A stretch of DNA of 64,000 bases from [Bacillus] enclensis (GCF_001456935.1 NZ_KQ758484.1:436281-500280); one strand, 5' to 3'; counted from the first letter of the stretch, positions 49,299-60,411 are shown. Made by a program: numbers and translations. The notes: generated by a model not told the origin, from the sequence alone.

Positions 49299-50339
49299 TT
49301 ACTGACTCGGTTTTTGTACGAATTGTACTCCTTCTTTGGTTGAAACCTTACCGATGATGCAGGCTTCCTCTCCCTGTCCTTTCAGGAAATCGACGATATC
49401 TGCGGCGTCATCCTCTTCGACTGAAAGCACAAATCCGATCCCCATATTGAAGATGTTGTACATCTCTTCATGAGGGATCCCTCCGTACTGTTTAAGCGCC
49501 GTGAAGATGTCAGGCACATCCCAGCTGCCTTCCGTGATCTCGGCTCCGAGTCCTTCAGGCATCATCCGCGGGATGTTCTCGATGAATCCGCCCCCGGTGA
49601 TATGGGACATCCCATTGATGCGGTATCGTTTCAAAGCGGCCAGCACCGGTTTTACATAAATCCTCGTCGGTGCAAGCAATGCTTCCCTTAGTGTGGTGTT
49701 TAATCCCGGCAATGATTCTTCCAAAGAGAAAGGATGATCTTCAAAGAAGACCTTTCGCACTAAAGAGTATCCATTACTGTGTATACCACTTGAACCCAGT
49801 CCGATTAACACATTTCCTTCAGAAATGTTCTCTCCTGTTACAATTTCTTTCTTTTCACAAGCACCAACGGCAAAACCGGCGATATCATATTCTTCGTCTG
49901 TATACATCCCCGGCATTTCGGCTGTTTCGCCGCCGATCAGCGCACATCCCGCCATTTCACATCCGTCCGCAATTCCTTTTACAATACCTTCTATCTTTTC
50001 CGGATGAGCCTTTCCGGTCGCTATATAATCTAAGAAATAAAGCGGCTCCGCTCCTTGTACGACAATATCATTCACGCACATCGCGACACAGTCGATGCCG
50101 ATCGTATCGTGCTTGTCAGCCATGAACGCAAGCTTGAGCTTCGTCCCGACGCCGTCCGTCCCGGACACGAGGACCGGTTCCTTTAAACCAAGCTGTGACA
50201 GGTCAAACATACCGCCGAAGCTCCCCAGCTGACCGAGTACTCCTTCGCGTGCGGTACGTTTCACATGCTTCTTGATCCGTTCGACCGATTCATATCCTGC
50301 TTCTATATCTACGCCTGCCTGGCGGTACGCATTTGCCAT
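49299..50339 (-). CDS. purM: Phosphoribosylformylglycinamidine cyclo-ligase (AIR synthetase)
   Basis: A 346-residue PurM dimer enzyme. [36 protein letters not shown] and [11 protein letters not shown] blocks identify it. ATG behind GGGGGAG. Twelve bases from the purF stop, so tightly coupled. Confidence 0.95.
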   Translation of the reverse strand: MANAYRQAGVDIEAGYESVERIKKHVKRTAREGVLGQLGSFGGMFDLSQLGLKEPVLVSGTDGVGTKLKLAFMADKHDTIGIDCVAMCVNDIVVQGAEPLYFLDYIATGKAHPEKIEGIVKGIADGCEMAGCALIGGETAEMPGMYTDEEYDIAGFAVGACEKKEIVTGENISEGNVLIGLGSSGIHSNGYSLVRKVFFEDHPFSLEESLPGLNTTLREALLAPTRIYVKPVLAALKRYRINGMSHITGGGFIENIPRMMPEGLGAEITEGSWDVPDIFTALKQYGGIPHEEMYNIFNMGIGFVLSVEEDDAADIVDFLKGQGEEACIIGKVSTKEGVQFVQKPSQ

Positions 50340-50351
50340 CTCGATCTCCCC

Positions 50352-51773
50352 CTATTTCACTAGCTCTTTTTCATGCGGATGAAGCGTATCCGGGTAGATT
50401 TCCGTCGGATACTTCCCGGTGAAGCAGGCAAGGCACTGCCCGCAGTTAGGGGAAGAATCATCGCGCCCGATCGCTTTCAATACACCGTCCGTACTGAGGA
50501 ATGTCAGCGAATCCGCCCCGATGATCTGACGCATTTCTTCCACTGAATTAGAAGACGCAATCAGTTCTTCATGAGTCGATGTATCAATTCCGTAGTAACA
50601 CGGATTTTTAATAGGAGGGGAACTGATGCAGACATGTACTTCTTTCGCTCCCGCTTCCTTCAGCATACTGACGATCCGCCTGCTGGTCGTCCCGCGTACG
50701 ATGGAATCATCCACCATGACGACGCGCTTTCCTTCCACGACCCCTCTTACCGGTGAAAGCTTCATCTTCACACCCTGTTCACGGAGTGACTGGGACGGCT
50801 GGATGAATGTACGCCCGACATAGCGGTTTTTAATGAGTCCCATTTCATACGGGATCCCAGATGCTTCCGCGTAGCCGATCGCACTTGAAATACTTGAGTC
50901 AGGCACCCCGGTCACGACATCCGCTTCGATCGGTGATTCATATGCAAGCTCCATTCCCATCCGTTTGCGGGCTGAATGGACATTGATGCCCTGGATATTG
51001 CTGTCCGGTCTTGAAAAATACACATATTCCATCGTGCACATCGCATTTCCATTCGAAAAACTGAAGCGTTCAGAAGTGATCCCATCATCATTGATGATCA
51101 GGAGTTCACCAGGCTCGATGTCCCGTACGAATTCAGCTCCGACGATATCGAAGGCACAGGTTTCAGAAGCCACGCAGTAAGCGTCGCCAATTTTTGCAAG
51201 TGAGAGCGGGCGGAGCCCATGAGGATCAAGGGCCACCATCATCTCCGTTTCTGTCATGACCAGAAACGCATAGGCACCTTTCAGCATCGTCAATGCATTC
51301 TTCACCCGGTCCTTCAACTGTGCATATCCGCTTCTTTTTATCAAATGAGCGAGGACTTCTGTGTCCGACGTTGTTTGAAAAATACTCCCCTGCCCCTCAA
51401 GCTGATGCTTCAGGGCATTTGCATTGACCAGGTTCCCGTTATGGGCAAGCGCAAGCCCGCCGCTCTGCGAGTTGAAAAGGAGAGGCTGGACATTTTCGTA
51501 GCCTCCGCCCCCTGCGGTCGCATAGCGGACGTGCCCGATCGCTCCGTCACCCGTTAGTTTCTCGATCGAACCTTCCTGGAACACTTCGGTTACGAGGCCT
51601 TCCCCTTTATGACCGCGAAGCGTCTCGCCGTCCGATACGATGATCCCGGTTCCTTCCTGTCCGCGGTGCTGCAGGCTGTGAAGGCCGTAGTACGTAATTT
51701 GGGCGGCATTCGGATGTCCCCATATCCCGAACACCCCGCATTCTTCGTTTAAACCTTTGATTTCAGCAGGCAT
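50352..51773 (-). CDS. purF: Glutamine phosphoribosylpyrophosphate amidotransferase
   Basis: A 473-residue enzyme for the first committed step. An 11-residue propeptide precedes Cys12 ([11 protein letters not shown]), the N-terminal nucleophile after cleavage. The C half has [14 protein letters not shown] (PRPP loop) and NCGQCLACF, which fits the iron-sulfur Bacillus type. It overlaps purL by 25 bases. ATG behind AGGAG. Confidence 0.96.
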   Translation of the reverse strand: MPAEIKGLNEECGVFGIWGHPNAAQITYYGLHSLQHRGQEGTGIIVSDGETLRGHKGEGLVTEVFQEGSIEKLTGDGAIGHVRYATAGGGGYENVQPLLFNSQSGGLALAHNGNLVNANALKHQLEGQGSIFQTTSDTEVLAHLIKRSGYAQLKDRVKNALTMLKGAYAFLVMTETEMMVALDPHGLRPLSLAKIGDAYCVASETCAFDIVGAEFVRDIEPGELLIINDDGITSERFSFSNGNAMCTMEYVYFSRPDSNIQGINVHSARKRMGMELAYESPIEADVVTGVPDSSISSAIGYAEASGIPYEMGLIKNRYVGRTFIQPSQSLREQGVKMKLSPVRGVVEGKRVVMVDDSIVRGTTSRRIVSMLKEAGAKEVHVCISSPPIKNPCYYGIDTSTHEELIASSNSVEEMRQIIGADSLTFLSTDGVLKAIGRDDSSPNCGQCLACFTGKYPTEIYPDTLHPHEKELVK

Positions 51774-53983
51774 GGAATCGCTCCTCTCCAGGCTGATTCA
51801 AGTTCCCCGACAGCCGCTTGTACAAGGATTTCTCCTTTGCGTGATGCAATCGTGACTTCCCCGTCTTTCTTGACGGCGCCGACTGCTTTTGCTTCCCCTA
51901 CGAGTTTTTCAAACTCATCGCGATTCTCCGGCTTCACCGTCACTAGGAAGCGTGATTGCGTTTCACTGAATAAATCCGTCACATGACATTCCCCGTCAAC
52001 AAATATTTCTGCTCCAAGGCCTTCTGTACCGAACGTCGATTCTGCAAGCGCAACAGCAAGTCCGCCTTCCGCGAGATCATGGGCCGATGCGACCAAACCT
52101 TTTTGGATGGCTTCGAGCAGCTGCATCTGACGGCGGAGCTCAACTTTCAAATCAATGGTTGGCGCCTGTCCGAAAATCTTTCTTTCCGTCAGCTTCTGCA
52201 GTTCGCTTCCGCCGAATTCCGCTTGTGTTTCACCGATGACATAGATCAAGTCGCCAGCTTCCTTAAAGCTTTGGGTCGTAACATGATCAAGGTCTTCAAC
52301 CAGTCCGACCATCCCGACAACAGGCGTCGGATAAACGGCTGTGCCCATTGATTCGTTATATAGGGACACATTCCCGCCGATGACCGGTGTGGACAGCTCA
52401 CGGCATGCTTCGCTCATCCCATCCACGGATTTCTCGATCTGCCAGAAGATTTCAGGCTTCTCAGGATTTCCGAAATTCAGGCAGTCGGTGATTGCAAGCG
52501 GGATTCCGCCCGAGCACACGATATTGCGGGCCGCCTCTGCAACCGCAATTTTACCCCCGACTTCTGGATCCAAATAAAGATAACGGGAGTTGCAATCCGT
52601 CGTCATGGCCAGCGCTTTTCTCGTCCCTCGCACCCGGACAACCGCTGCATCCGATCCAGGGGTGACGACCGTGCTTGTTCTGACCTGATGATCGTATTGA
52701 TCATAGACCCATTCCTTACTCGCGATCGTCGGCTGTTTCAATAATGAGATCAGCGTTTCTTTATAGTCATCCACCTGAGGTACCGGCGTTTCCATTGCCT
52801 GGAATTCTTTATAGTAAGCCGCTTCCTCGGAAGGCTTATGGTAAACAGGCGCTTCTTCCGCAAGGGCATCGACCGGAACATCCGCTGCCACTTCTCCTTT
52901 ATGAAGGAGTCGGAGACGCTTGTCATCCGTCACTTTCCCGATTGAAACAGCTTCGAGGTCATATTTTGAAAACAGATCGACAATCTCCTGCTCGCGGCCT
53001 TTTTCCACGACGATCAGCATGCGTTCCTGTGATTCCGAGAGCATCATTTCATAAGCCGTCATCCCTCTTTCACGCTGAGGGACAAGGTCCAGATTCATTT
53101 CGATCCCAGATCCGGCCTTGGAGGCCATTTCCGCAGACGAGCTGGTCAATCCGGCCGCACCCATATCCTGAATACCGACGAGCGCATCGTTTTGAACGAG
53201 CTCGAGACATGCTTCCAAAAGGAGCTTCTCCATGAAAGGATCTCCAACCTGGACTGCAGGACGTTTTTCCTCGGATCCTTCATTCAATTCCTCTGACGCG
53301 AATGTCGCGCCGTGGATTCCGTCACGTCCGGTTTTCGCCCCGACATACATGACCGTGTTACCAACACCGTGCGCCTGGCCTTTTTTGATATCCTTATGAT
53401 CGATCAATCCGACACACATCGCGTTGACGAGCGGGTTGCCTTCATACGATGAGTCGAATTGGACTTCCCCTCCGACCGTCGGTATGCCGATGCAGTTGCC
53501 GTAGCCTGCGATCCCTGCGACTACTTCTTTAAATAGATACTGAACACGAGGAGAATCCAGCTCTCCAAAGCGTAAAGAGTTGAGGAGGGCAATGGGTCTC
53601 GCTCCCATTGAGAATACATCCCGTATAATGCCGCCGACACCCGTCGCCGCCCCTTGATAAGGTTCAATCGCTGAAGGGTGGTTGTGACTTTCGATTTTGA
53701 ACACCACTGCCTGATCATCGCCGATATCAACAATCCCAGCTCCTTCCCCGGGTCCCTGCAGAACACGCTCGCCAGTCACCGGGAACTTCTTCAGGACTGG
53801 CTTTGAATTTTTATAGCTGCAGTGTTCCGACCACATGACCGAGAATAGACCGGTCTCCGTGTAGTTCGGTGTTCTTCCCAGGATGTTTTCCACCATTGAA
53901 AATTCTTCGTCCGTTAAGCCCATTTCACGATAAAGCTGTTCTTCTTTCACCTTTGATGGGGTTGGTTCAAGCATTAACGACAT
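51749..53983 (-). CDS. purL: FGAM synthase large subunit PurL
   Basis: A 744-residue ATPase subunit of the PurLQS complex. [14 protein letters not shown] (55-68), [29 protein letters not shown] and [17 protein letters not shown] are hallmarks. ATG 53983 follows GGAGGG; a longer frame with unrelated residues is excluded. It needs PurQ and PurS, both encoded just upstream. Overlaps purQ (17 bp) and purF (25 bp). Confidence 0.96.
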   Translation of the reverse strand: MSLMLEPTPSKVKEEQLYREMGLTDEEFSMVENILGRTPNYTETGLFSVMWSEHCSYKNSKPVLKKFPVTGERVLQGPGEGAGIVDIGDDQAVVFKIESHNHPSAIEPYQGAATGVGGIIRDVFSMGARPIALLNSLRFGELDSPRVQYLFKEVVAGIAGYGNCIGIPTVGGEVQFDSSYEGNPLVNAMCVGLIDHKDIKKGQAHGVGNTVMYVGAKTGRDGIHGATFASEELNEGSEEKRPAVQVGDPFMEKLLLEACLELVQNDALVGIQDMGAAGLTSSSAEMASKAGSGIEMNLDLVPQRERGMTAYEMMLSESQERMLIVVEKGREQEIVDLFSKYDLEAVSIGKVTDDKRLRLLHKGEVAADVPVDALAEEAPVYHKPSEEAAYYKEFQAMETPVPQVDDYKETLISLLKQPTIASKEWVYDQYDHQVRTSTVVTPGSDAAVVRVRGTRKALAMTTDCNSRYLYLDPEVGGKIAVAEAARNIVCSGGIPLAITDCLNFGNPEKPEIFWQIEKSVDGMSEACRELSTPVIGGNVSLYNESMGTAVYPTPVVGMVGLVEDLDHVTTQSFKEAGDLIYVIGETQAEFGGSELQKLTERKIFGQAPTIDLKVELRRQMQLLEAIQKGLVASAHDLAEGGLAVALAESTFGTEGLGAEIFVDGECHVTDLFSETQSRFLVTVKPENRDEFEKLVGEAKAVGAVKKDGEVTIASRKGEILVQAAVGELESAWRGAIPCLLKSKV

Positions 53984-54653
53984 GTTTTTCCCTCCAGTGT
54001 TTGACAATCGATTGAAAGAGTTTCTTCCCGTCTTCACTACCTAATAAAGTGTCCATCGCCCGTTCAGGGTGAGGCATCATGCCAAGGACATTCCCGTTCT
54101 CATTCGTGACCCCCGCGATATCCGCCACACTCCCGTTCGGATTCCCGCCGCTGTAGGTGAACACAATCTGGTTGTTCTCCTGCAGTCTTTGGAGCGTCTC
54201 TTCGTCACAAAAGTAATTGCCTTCTCCGTGAGCGATCGGGATGTGAATCTCCGTCCCTTTTTCATAGCTATTCGTAAACATCGTTTCATTGTTCTCAACC
54301 GTTAACGGAACCGTCTTGCAGATGAACTTCAGGCTGTCATTCCGGCGCATCGCCCCCGGAAGAAGGCCCGTTTCCAGGAGGATCTGGAATCCGTTGCACA
54401 CACCCAGTACCGGTTTCCCCTGCTGGGCAGCCTTCACGACTTCCTTCATCACATTTGAAAAGCGCGCGATCGCCCCTGAGCGCAGGTAATCCCCGTATGA
54501 GAATCCTCCCGGCAAAAGAATAGCATCATAGTTTTCCAGAGAAAGATCATCATGCCAGACGTAATCGACTTCTTCCCCAATCTCATCCTTGATTGCATGG
54601 TACATATCAATGTCACAGTTGGATCCCGGAAATACAATCACCGCAAATTTCAT
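53967..54653 (-). CDS. purQ: FGAM synthase glutaminase subunit PurQ
   Basis: A 228-residue class I glutamine amidotransferase. [14 protein letters not shown], the nucleophile in [11 protein letters not shown] (Cys near residue 86) and [10 protein letters not shown] are present. Start ATG 54653 is set by GAGGAG and the family start; the longer frame upstream overlaps purS. ATG shares bases with the purS stop (ATGA). Confidence 0.95.
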   Translation of the reverse strand: MKFAVIVFPGSNCDIDMYHAIKDEIGEEVDYVWHDDLSLENYDAILLPGGFSYGDYLRSGAIARFSNVMKEVVKAAQQGKPVLGVCNGFQILLETGLLPGAMRRNDSLKFICKTVPLTVENNETMFTNSYEKGTEIHIPIAHGEGNYFCDEETLQRLQENNQIVFTYSGGNPNGSVADIAGVTNENGNVLGMMPHPERAMDTLLGSEDGKKLFQSIVKHWREKHVVNA

Positions 54654-54904
54654 TGAGCCACACTCTCCTCGATTTCGTATCGATAATCCTCGATCACAGG
54701 GTTTGCCAGCAGACGGTGGCACATCTCTTCAACAGCCGCTTCGACATTTTCCACCGTCGACGGAAGGGTAAGCTCCATATACTTTCCGACGCGTACATCT
54801 TCAACCGCCTTGAACTCCATTGAATGCAGCGCCTGTTTAACCGCGCTCCCCTGCGGATCCAATACGCTTTCTCTTAACGTGATGTAAACTTTTACTTTGT
54901 ACAT
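54650..54904 (-). CDS. purS: FGAM synthase subunit PurS
   Basis: An 84-residue linker subunit that joins PurL and Pur[17 protein letters not shown] and ALHSMEF are typical. It overlaps purC by 13 bases and purQ by four. ATG behind GGGGG. Confidence 0.95.
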   Translation of the reverse strand: MYKVKVYITLRESVLDPQGSAVKQALHSMEFKAVEDVRVGKYMELTLPSTVENVEAAVEEMCHRLLANPVIEDYRYEIEESVAQ

Positions 54905-55617
54905 AGACCTTTTCCCCCTAAACGTTCTAGTATAATTGAATAGACTTCTGTTAAACTGCCCAACTCTCTTCTGAACACATCTTTATCAAGCTTTTGCTTC
55001 GTCTCCCGATCCCACAGGCGGCATGTATCCGGGGAAATTTCATCGCCGAGCAGGATCTTCCCGCTGCCGTCTTTCCCGAACTCAAGCTTGAAATCCACAA
55101 GCAGCACTCCCGCTTCTTTAAAAACCCCTTGAAGGACTTCATTGACATTTAGGGCCATTTCCCTTAACTGCAGCCGTTCTTCCTTTGTTGCGATTTCTAG
55201 ATAGTCAATGTGATCATCCGTGATCAGCGGGTCGCCGAGGTCATCATTTTTATAATAAAATTCGATGATCGGCTTCGGCATTTCAGTCCCCTCTTCAATG
55301 CCAAGGCGCTTGGATAGACTACCGGCGATCACATTCCGCACGACCACTTCCAGCGGAATGATGTCGACCCGTTTCACGAGCTGCTCATGATCTGACAGCT
55401 GCTTGATGAAATGACTCTCGACCCCTTGTTCGGCAAGCTTTGAAAATAGCAGACTCGAAATCTTATTATTTAAAACCCCTTTGCCATCGATGTCCGCTTT
55501 CTTCTCCCCGTTAAAAGCAGTGGCTGAATCCTTGTATCGGATCCAGACGACCTCTTCATCGTTCGTGGAAAAAATTTGTTTTGCTTTTCCTTCATATAAA
55601 AGCGTCCTTTTTTCCAT
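54892..55617 (-). CDS. purC: SAICAR synthetase
   Basis: A 241-residue ligase joining CAIR and aspartate. LLYEGKAKQIF, FNGEKKADIDGKG, VVVRNVIAGS and DEISPDTCRLWD are visible. ATG behind GGGGG. purB lies 106 bp upstream; purS follows with overlap. Confidence 0.95.
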   Translation of the reverse strand: MEKRTLLYEGKAKQIFSTNDEEVVWIRYKDSATAFNGEKKADIDGKGVLNNKISSLLFSKLAEQGVESHFIKQLSDHEQLVKRVDIIPLEVVVRNVIAGSLSKRLGIEEGTEMPKPIIEFYYKNDDLGDPLITDDHIDYLEIATKEERLQLREMALNVNEVLQGVFKEAGVLLVDFKLEFGKDGSGKILLGDEISPDTCRLWDRETKQKLDKDVFRRELGSLTEVYSIILERLGGKGLCTK

Positions 55618-55723
55618 CTAAAATCCCCCTGTAATTTCAATATTGGCAATCTTCAGTCTATATTTGGATAAAAAAAGGGAGGGATCCTTTTAAAAACCCC
55701 TGCCCTATGTACTTGTCGAAATA

Positions 55724-57022
55724 TTACTCAACCAGTCCGCAGCGTTCAAAAATCGTATCGACATGCTTCAGATGGTAGTTATAATCGAAGCAGTCCTTGA
55801 TTTCCGCCGGAGAAAGCTTGGATGTAATCGTGCCGTCTTCCTCGATCAGCGAACGGAACGGAACCTGCTTCTCCCATGCTTCCATCGCCTTCGGCTGCAC
55901 CGTATCATATGCTTCCTCGCGCGCCATCCCTTTATCAATCAGGGCAAGCAGGACACGCTGTGAGTAGATCAGCCCGAGTGTACGATCCATGTTGCGCTTC
56001 ATATTTTCAGGGAATACCGTCAAGTTCTTCACGATATTTGCGAAGCGGTTCAACATGTAATTGAGAGCGATCGTCGCATCCGGTAAAATCACACGTTCAG
56101 CAGAAGAGTGAGAGATATCACGCTCATGCCATAACGGTACGTTTTCATATGCTGTCATCATGTATCCTCTGATTACACGAGCCATCCCCGTCATGTTCTC
56201 GGAACCGATCGGGTTGCGCTTATGAGGCATGGCTGATGAACCCTTTTGACCTTTTGCGAAAAACTCTTCCACTTCACGGGTTTCACTCTTCTGAAGGCCG
56301 CGCACTTCAACAGCAAATTTCTCAATCGATGTCGCAATCAAAGCAAGTGTACCCATGTAGTGAGCATGGCGGTCACGCTGCAGCGTCTGAGTGGAAACCG
56401 GTGCAGGCTTGATGCCTAACTTTTCACATACGTATGATTCAACGAATGGATCGATATTTGCATACGTCCCGACAGCCCCGGAGATTTTCCCGAATTCAAC
56501 CCCGTCAGCAGCAGCTTTAAAGCGCTCGACGTTTCGTTTCATCTCTTCGTACCAAAGGGCAAGCTTCAGTCCGAAAGTCGTCGGTTCGGCGTGAACACCA
56601 TGCGTCCGTCCCATCATGACCGTGTGTTTATGCTCGATTGCTTTATTTTTCAAAATCTCTACGAATCGCTCAAGATCCTTCAGGATGATTTCATTCGCCT
56701 GCTTCAGTTGATAAGAAAGAGCGGTATCGACTACGTCCGTAGAAGTGAGACCGTAGTGGACCCATTTTCTTTCCTCTCCAAGCGTTTCAGAAACGGCACG
56801 CGTGAAAGCCACGACATCATGGCGCGTTTCCGCTTCGATTTCTTTGATGCGTTCCACATTGAAGCCTGCGTTTTCGCGGATCTTCGCCACATCTTCTTTC
56901 GGGATATCGCCAAGTTCAGACCAGGCTTCACAAGCAAGGATCTCTACTTCAAGCCATGCCTGAAATCTGTTTTCCTCTGTCCAAATCGCTCCCATTTCAG
57001 GGCGTGTATAACGTTCAATCAT
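55724..57022 (-). CDS. purB: Adenylosuccinate lyase
   Basis: A 432-residue fumarase-superfamily lyase acting twice in purine synthesis. The signature [15 protein letters not shown] (about 263-277) and [23 protein letters not shown] are present. ATG 57022 follows GGAGG; upstream sequence in frame is purK. It overlaps the purK stop (ATGA). Confidence 0.96.
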   Translation of the reverse strand: MIERYTRPEMGAIWTEENRFQAWLEVEILACEAWSELGDIPKEDVAKIRENAGFNVERIKEIEAETRHDVVAFTRAVSETLGEERKWVHYGLTSTDVVDTALSYQLKQANEIILKDLERFVEILKNKAIEHKHTVMMGRTHGVHAEPTTFGLKLALWYEEMKRNVERFKAAADGVEFGKISGAVGTYANIDPFVESYVCEKLGIKPAPVSTQTLQRDRHAHYMGTLALIATSIEKFAVEVRGLQKSETREVEEFFAKGQKGSSAMPHKRNPIGSENMTGMARVIRGYMMTAYENVPLWHERDISHSSAERVILPDATIALNYMLNRFANIVKNLTVFPENMKRNMDRTLGLIYSQRVLLALIDKGMAREEAYDTVQPKAMEAWEKQVPFRSLIEEDGTITSKLSPAEIKDCFDYNYHLKHVDTIFERCGLVE

Positions 57023-58179
57023 TTCATTCGTCCTCCGATCTTTTCCTGCACCTTCCAAACCCCGGCATCATTCACGGACTCCAGCGTCTGCTCAATGTCA
57101 TCCGTCAGAATCGTGACATGCCCCATCTTCCGTTTCTGCTTCGGCACATCTTTTCCATACAGATGCACAAACCAGGAAGGCTGATTTGGAATAGCTTTCA
57201 TTACAGGCTCTATATGCTCACCTAATAGGTTAACCATCACAGCGTTCTTTAATAAGGAAGGCTTTCTTAGCGGCCAGTTGCAAACCGCTTTGATATGCTG
57301 GGCGAACTGGGAAGAGTCACATGCTTCGATTGAATAATGACCAGAATTATGCGGCCTCGGCGCCAGTTCATTGATGAATATGCAGCCGTCTTCCGTCAGG
57401 AACATCTCAATCGCAAGCGTCCCGACCAGGTCAAGCGTCTCGCTGATTTTTTCGGCCATTTCAACCGCCTTGCGTGAAATATCTTCAGAGACCCGCGCCG
57501 GGGCAATCGTTTCATGAAGGATATTGTCAACATGAACATTTTCCACCACCGGAAAATGAGTCTGCTGTCCGTCGGGATTCCTCGTGACGATCACCGATAG
57601 TTCCCGCTCAAACGGAATCCATTTTTCAAGTACACACGGTCCGTTTTCCAAAAGCGCCGCCGCTTCTGCCACTTCTTCCACTTCGCGGATCACGAATTGC
57701 CCTTTGCCGTCATATCCGCCCCTTGAAGTCTTCAGAACAGCTGGATAGCCAAGCTTTTCTATATTATCATAGATGTCCTCTTCCTGTAGAATCACAGCAT
57801 AAGGAGCCACTTCAACCCCCGCCAGGGTCAATGCTGCCTTCTCCTGGATGCGGTCCTGAGTGATGCGGATCAGTTCCGCACCCTGCGGCACGTACGCCCT
57901 GCCCGAGAGCCATTTCAACGAGTCATAGTCAATGTTCTCAAACTCATACGTAATCACATCAGATGCTTCTGCCAGGCGGTCGAGTGCTTCATATTGGTCA
58001 AATGGAGCGGTGATCACCAGGTCCGCAACCTGTGCACAAGGCGATGCAGGTGATGGATCCAATACCGCTATCTTGAATCCGTTGTGCTTCGCAGCAAGGG
58101 CCATCATCCTTCCAAGCTGCCCTCCGCCGATGATCCCGATTGTCTGTCCAGGTAAAATTGTCTTTTTAAACAAGGTCAT
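57019..58179 (-). CDS. purK: N5-CAIR synthetase
   Basis: A 386-residue ATP-grasp enzyme that carboxylates AIR with bicarbonate; PurE then rearranges the product. [27 protein letters not shown], and [12 protein letters not shown] are seen. ATG 58179 was preferred to a GTG one codon upstream. Overlaps purE by 14 bases and purB by four. Confidence 0.95.
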   Translation of the reverse strand: MTLFKKTILPGQTIGIIGGGQLGRMMALAAKHNGFKIAVLDPSPASPCAQVADLVITAPFDQYEALDRLAEASDVITYEFENIDYDSLKWLSGRAYVPQGAELIRITQDRIQEKAALTLAGVEVAPYAVILQEEDIYDNIEKLGYPAVLKTSRGGYDGKGQFVIREVEEVAEAAALLENGPCVLEKWIPFERELSVIVTRNPDGQQTHFPVVENVHVDNILHETIAPARVSEDISRKAVEMAEKISETLDLVGTLAIEMFLTEDGCIFINELAPRPHNSGHYSIEACDSSQFAQHIKAVCNWPLRKPSLLKNAVMVNLLGEHIEPVMKAIPNQPSWFVHLYGKDVPKQKRKMGHVTILTDDIEQTLESVNDAGVWKVQEKIGGRMK

Positions 58180-58645
58180 CACTGCTTTCCATCACTTTTT
58201 CGCGTAATTCCTCACGTCTGGTTTCCAACTTGTCTGCCATGGCACCATCATCGATCGAGAGGATCTGCGCGGCAAGCAGTCCCGCATTGACCGCTCCCGC
58301 CTTACCGATGGCAACGGTCGCAACCGGCACCCCGCCGGGCATCTGTACTATGGACAGAAGGGAGTCCATCCCGTTCAGCGCCTTCGACTGCACCGGCACC
58401 CCGATGACAGGAAGAGTCGTTTTGGCAGCCACCATGCCAGGAAGATGAGCTGCACCCCCTGCACCGGCGATGATTACCTTTATGCCTCTGTCCCTCGCAG
58501 TTTCGGCATATTCGAACATATAATCAGGTGTACGATGGGCCGAGACGACCCTTTTCTCAAAAGGAACCCCGAGCTCCTCCAGAATGTCACACGCATGCTT
58601 CATCGTTTCCCAGTCTGATGTACTTCCCATAATGATCCCTATCAT
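58166..58645 (-). CDS. purE: N5-CAIR mutase, catalytic subunit
   Basis: A 159-residue class I Pur[26 protein letters not shown] and [11 protein letters not shown] are the binding loops. ATG 58645 follows GGAGGTG; a longer frame is the leader region. It is the first gene of the operon behind the riboswitch and terminator. Confidence 0.95.
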   Translation of the reverse strand: MIGIIMGSTSDWETMKHACDILEELGVPFEKRVVSAHRTPDYMFEYAETARDRGIKVIIAGAGGAAHLPGMVAAKTTLPVIGVPVQSKALNGMDSLLSIVQMPGGVPVATVAIGKAGAVNAGLLAAQILSIDDGAMADKLETRREELREKVMESSDDLV

Positions 58646-58680
58646 ATCGTGACGGCACCTCCACTCGAATTCTTCACAAA

Positions 58681-58740
58681 AAATACCCAGATCAATTGAT
58701 CTCTCCAATATGAGAGAAAGCAATTGATCTGGGTATTTTC
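58681..58740 (-). terminator. Riboswitch-controlled terminator ahead of purE
   Basis: AAATACCCAGATCAATTG (58681-58698) is fully complementary to CAATTGATCTGGGTATTT (58721-58738), an 18-bp stem with a 22-nt loop. On the minus strand six T follow. It lies 36 bp ahead of purE and is the expression platform of the riboswitch. Confidence 0.9.
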
Positions 58741-58806
58741 ACCGTACAGAAAGAGCCCTTCCAAAAAGGGACAGCAAAGACACTTCTGCATCCAGACAGT
58801 CACTTC

Positions 58807-58877
58807 CCCTCATAGTCCGGCCGTTTACGGCAGCCGGGTAGAAACTTACAGGCCCTATCCCCGTTATTATATGAGGG
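58807..58877 (-). ncRNA. Purine riboswitch aptamer, guanine class
   Basis: A 71-nt three-way junction read on the minus strand. P1 pairs CCCTCAT with ATGAGGG. J1/2 and P2 begin ATAATAACGGGG, the conserved GTTTCTACC lies in J2/3, and the 3' end has GGACTATGAGGG. The specificity base before TATG is C, as in guanine/hypoxanthine binders, not U as in adenine binders. It precedes purE and its terminator, so binding should end transcription early. Confidence 0.93.
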
Positions 58878-58897
58878 TATTCGATTTATTTGTCTTC

Positions 58898-58926
58898 ATC
58901 ATACCGTTATTCACCGGCACTGTCAA
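58898..58926 (-). promoter_or_regulatory. Sigma-A promoter of the purine operon
   Basis: TTGACA (58921-58926) and TATGAT (58898-58903) on the minus strand, spacer 17 bp. Transcription would start about 13 nt ahead of the aptamer. Confidence 0.9.
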
Positions 58927-58928
58927 CG

Positions 58929-58973
58929 AATAATCGAACGATTTTAAATGTCTGAAAATTAATGTTCGGTTTT
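58929..58973 (-). promoter_or_regulatory. PurR box pair upstream of purE
   Basis: The boxes are inverted: AATAATCGAACGATTT (58929-58944) with CGAAC on the plus strand and TTAATGTTCGGTTTT (58959-58973) with CGAAC on the minus strand, each in an A/T context. This matches the PurBox pattern and lies just upstream of the -35, ending nine bases before the yebG stop. Confidence 0.8.
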
Positions 58974-58981
58974 AAGCGGAA

Positions 58982-59182
58982 TCACTCTTCCATTTTCTTT
59001 CCTTCGAACACAATTGTCTGCCTTACAGGGACAACATCTGTTTTCCCACCGTCTTTCTTCTCTTCAAAAACAGGCTTCTCCATCCTTCTGACCGGCATAT
59101 AACCCATTTCCTTCATACGGTCGAGGCAATCGCCGATCGTTTCATGTTCCTGCACTTCAAATAAAAGCTTCTTTTTACTCAT
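58982..59182 (-). CDS. yebG: YebG-like small protein (NETI-motif family, HETI variant)
   Basis: A 66-residue protein. The family motif [11 protein letters not shown] appears here as [22 protein letters not shown] charged tail follows. Function unknown. It overlaps yebE by four bases (ATGA), as in the yebE-yebG pair of B. subtilis, which also precedes purE. PurR boxes begin nine bases behind its stop. Confidence 0.85.
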   Translation of the reverse strand: MSKKKLLFEVQEHETIGDCLDRMKEMGYMPVRRMEKPVFEEKKDGGKTDVVPVRQTIVFEGKKMEE

Positions 59183-59730
59183 ACTTTGATTTTTCCTTTG
59201 CGTATATTTCGGACGGTCTTCACCCAGAACCCGCCGTGGATCGTCTTCGGCTCGTATGCGATGATGAACGCTTTAGGATCCAGCTCCTTGATCGTTGCGT
59301 ACAGCTTCATTTCATACTTGCGCGGCGTCAGGATCTGCAGGGCCATCCGATTTCCTTCCAGGCCGTTCGCTTCCCAGTTGGTCACCCCGTAGCCTTTCGA
59401 ACGGAGTTGATCCGGAAGAGCTTTATCATATTCCTTGGTGATCACGTTAACCGTAATATACCCCAAAGCGAGCTTCTCTTCAATCTTCATACCGACCACA
59501 ACCCCGATTCCGTAACCGACCGCATAGGCAATCAAGTTCTGGATTTCATTCAGGTTGTCCAATACCAGGCCGAGACCGACTACATAAATGACGACCTCGA
59601 ACGTACTCACAAATGCCGCAAAATACCGGTACCCCTTCAGCGTCAGGATCATCCGTATCGTAAAAAACGACACGTACACAATATTTATCACTAAGATGAT
59701 CAGCACCATCATCACACTATTCTCTAACAA
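59179..59730 (-). CDS. yebE: UPF0316 membrane protein YebE
   Basis: A 183-residue protein. About three N-terminal membrane segments ([19 protein letters not shown] and following) precede a DUF2179 domain ([21 protein letters not shown], then [19 protein letters not shown]). Function unknown. TTG 59730 was chosen as the start because GGGAGGG lies eight bases ahead, matching the B. subtilis YebE length near 184; ATGs six and seven codons later have no site. Confidence 0.82.
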   Translation of the reverse strand: MLENSVMMVLIILVINIVYVSFFTIRMILTLKGYRYFAAFVSTFEVVIYVVGLGLVLDNLNEIQNLIAYAVGYGIGVVVGMKIEEKLALGYITVNVITKEYDKALPDQLRSKGYGVTNWEANGLEGNRMALQILTPRKYEMKLYATIKELDPKAFIIAYEPKTIHGGFWVKTVRNIRKGKIKV

Positions 59731-59912
59731 CTTTCGTCCCTCCCATAGGATGCTCAAATCATTTTCCTATTTTACTAGAAATAACGCGGAATATGAACCG
59801 CTGGAAGGAAAATAAACGCGAAGTTCCGTATGACAATATTTAGCAAAAGTGAATTTTTTCTAAAATAAATCAGCGGAAAGGGATTTCTCATCAAATTCTA
59901 ATCTTTTTTTAA

Positions 59913-59940
59913 TTGCTTTCACCTTTAGCCGCGTTAGTAT
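59913..59940 (+). promoter_or_regulatory. Putative promoter of an orphan plus-strand transcript
   Basis: TTGCTT (59913-59918) and TAGTAT (59935-59940) with a 16-bp spacer, facing a strong terminator 98 bp downstream with no gene between. Confidence 0.45.
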
Positions 59941-59946
59941 AGGAAT

Positions 59947-60070
59947 TGCTTAAGAATATTAGTGCTTAACATAGCTAATCACTTCCTTCTTGTGTAATCT
60001 TATTTTATAAGATTCATTCTAAATTTCTTCATTTGTTGACAAAAGCCATGCTGAGGCTTTTGTCTTTTTT
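59947..60070 (+). ncRNA. Candidate small RNA
   Basis: Predicted transcript of about 124 nt from the promoter at 59913-59940 to the terminator at 60038. It holds no open frame with a ribosome site. A hairpin at 59996-60014 (AATCTTAT, loop TTT, ATAAGATT) precedes the terminator. Ahead of it, ACTTCCTTCTTG at 59981-59992 is unpaired and complementary to AAGGAAG-type ribosome sites, a usual seed of trans-acting RNAs. It does not match 6S, RsaE/RoxS or FsrA as I recall them. Confidence 0.5.
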
Positions 60071-60072
60071 TT
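60038..60072 (+). terminator. Strong terminator with no annotated gene upstream
   Basis: GACAAAAGCC and GGCTTTTGTC form a perfect 10-bp stem around ATGCTGA, followed by eight T. The nearest plus-strand gene upstream ends at 45403, so a short local transcript is implied. Confidence 0.85.
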
Positions 60073-60148
60073 GGCTATATCCCGGTGCCCGAATGGCAAC
60101 CCTAATACGAGAAGCAATTTTGTTTCAATTTATTTGATTCCTTACCTT

Positions 60149-60411
60149 ACCGCTAATGATTTCCGTGCAAAACTTCGCTTTCCGCGGGCGGTTGGTGAGC
60201 CTCCTCGGCAAGCCTGCGGGTTAGAAAAGCGGAAAGGCTTTGGTCAGAGGCGGGTGGCATAAGGCGAATCGTCCACGAAGGCGTTCTTTGCCTTCTTCGG
60301 CGAGTTGACTTATGACATGTGCCTCTAAGCCTTGGAGCTAGACAGGACTCACCTAACACGCTTTTCCCGCAGGAGTCTACGTTTTGCACTCCAATCAATC
60401 GCTGGAACCGG
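60149..60411. repeat. Dispersed palindromic repeat A, copy 4, interrupted by repeat B
   Basis: Left part 60149-60220 ends in CCTGCGGG; right part 60348-60411 resumes with CTCACCTAACACG. Joined, they match copy 2 at 20620 almost base for base, missing GT at the junction. The insert is repeat B. Confidence 0.92.
60221..60347. repeat. Dispersed repeat B, copy inside repeat A
   Basis: About 127 bp from TTAGAAAAGCGG to GGAGCTAGACAGG. It is a long palindrome: AAGGCT.....AGAGGC pairs with GCCTCT.AGCCTT, and CACGAAGGCG with CGCCGAAGAAGG-like bases in the centre. This AGAAAAGCGG type is widespread in Bacillaceae. No target-site duplication is visible. Confidence 0.85.

Noticed and set aside
59947..60070. 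6S RNA, RsaE/RoxS or FsrA as identity of the orphan transcript.
   Set aside because: Length and sequence do not match what I recall of these RNAs; no long 6S rod or C-rich UCCC motifs are present.
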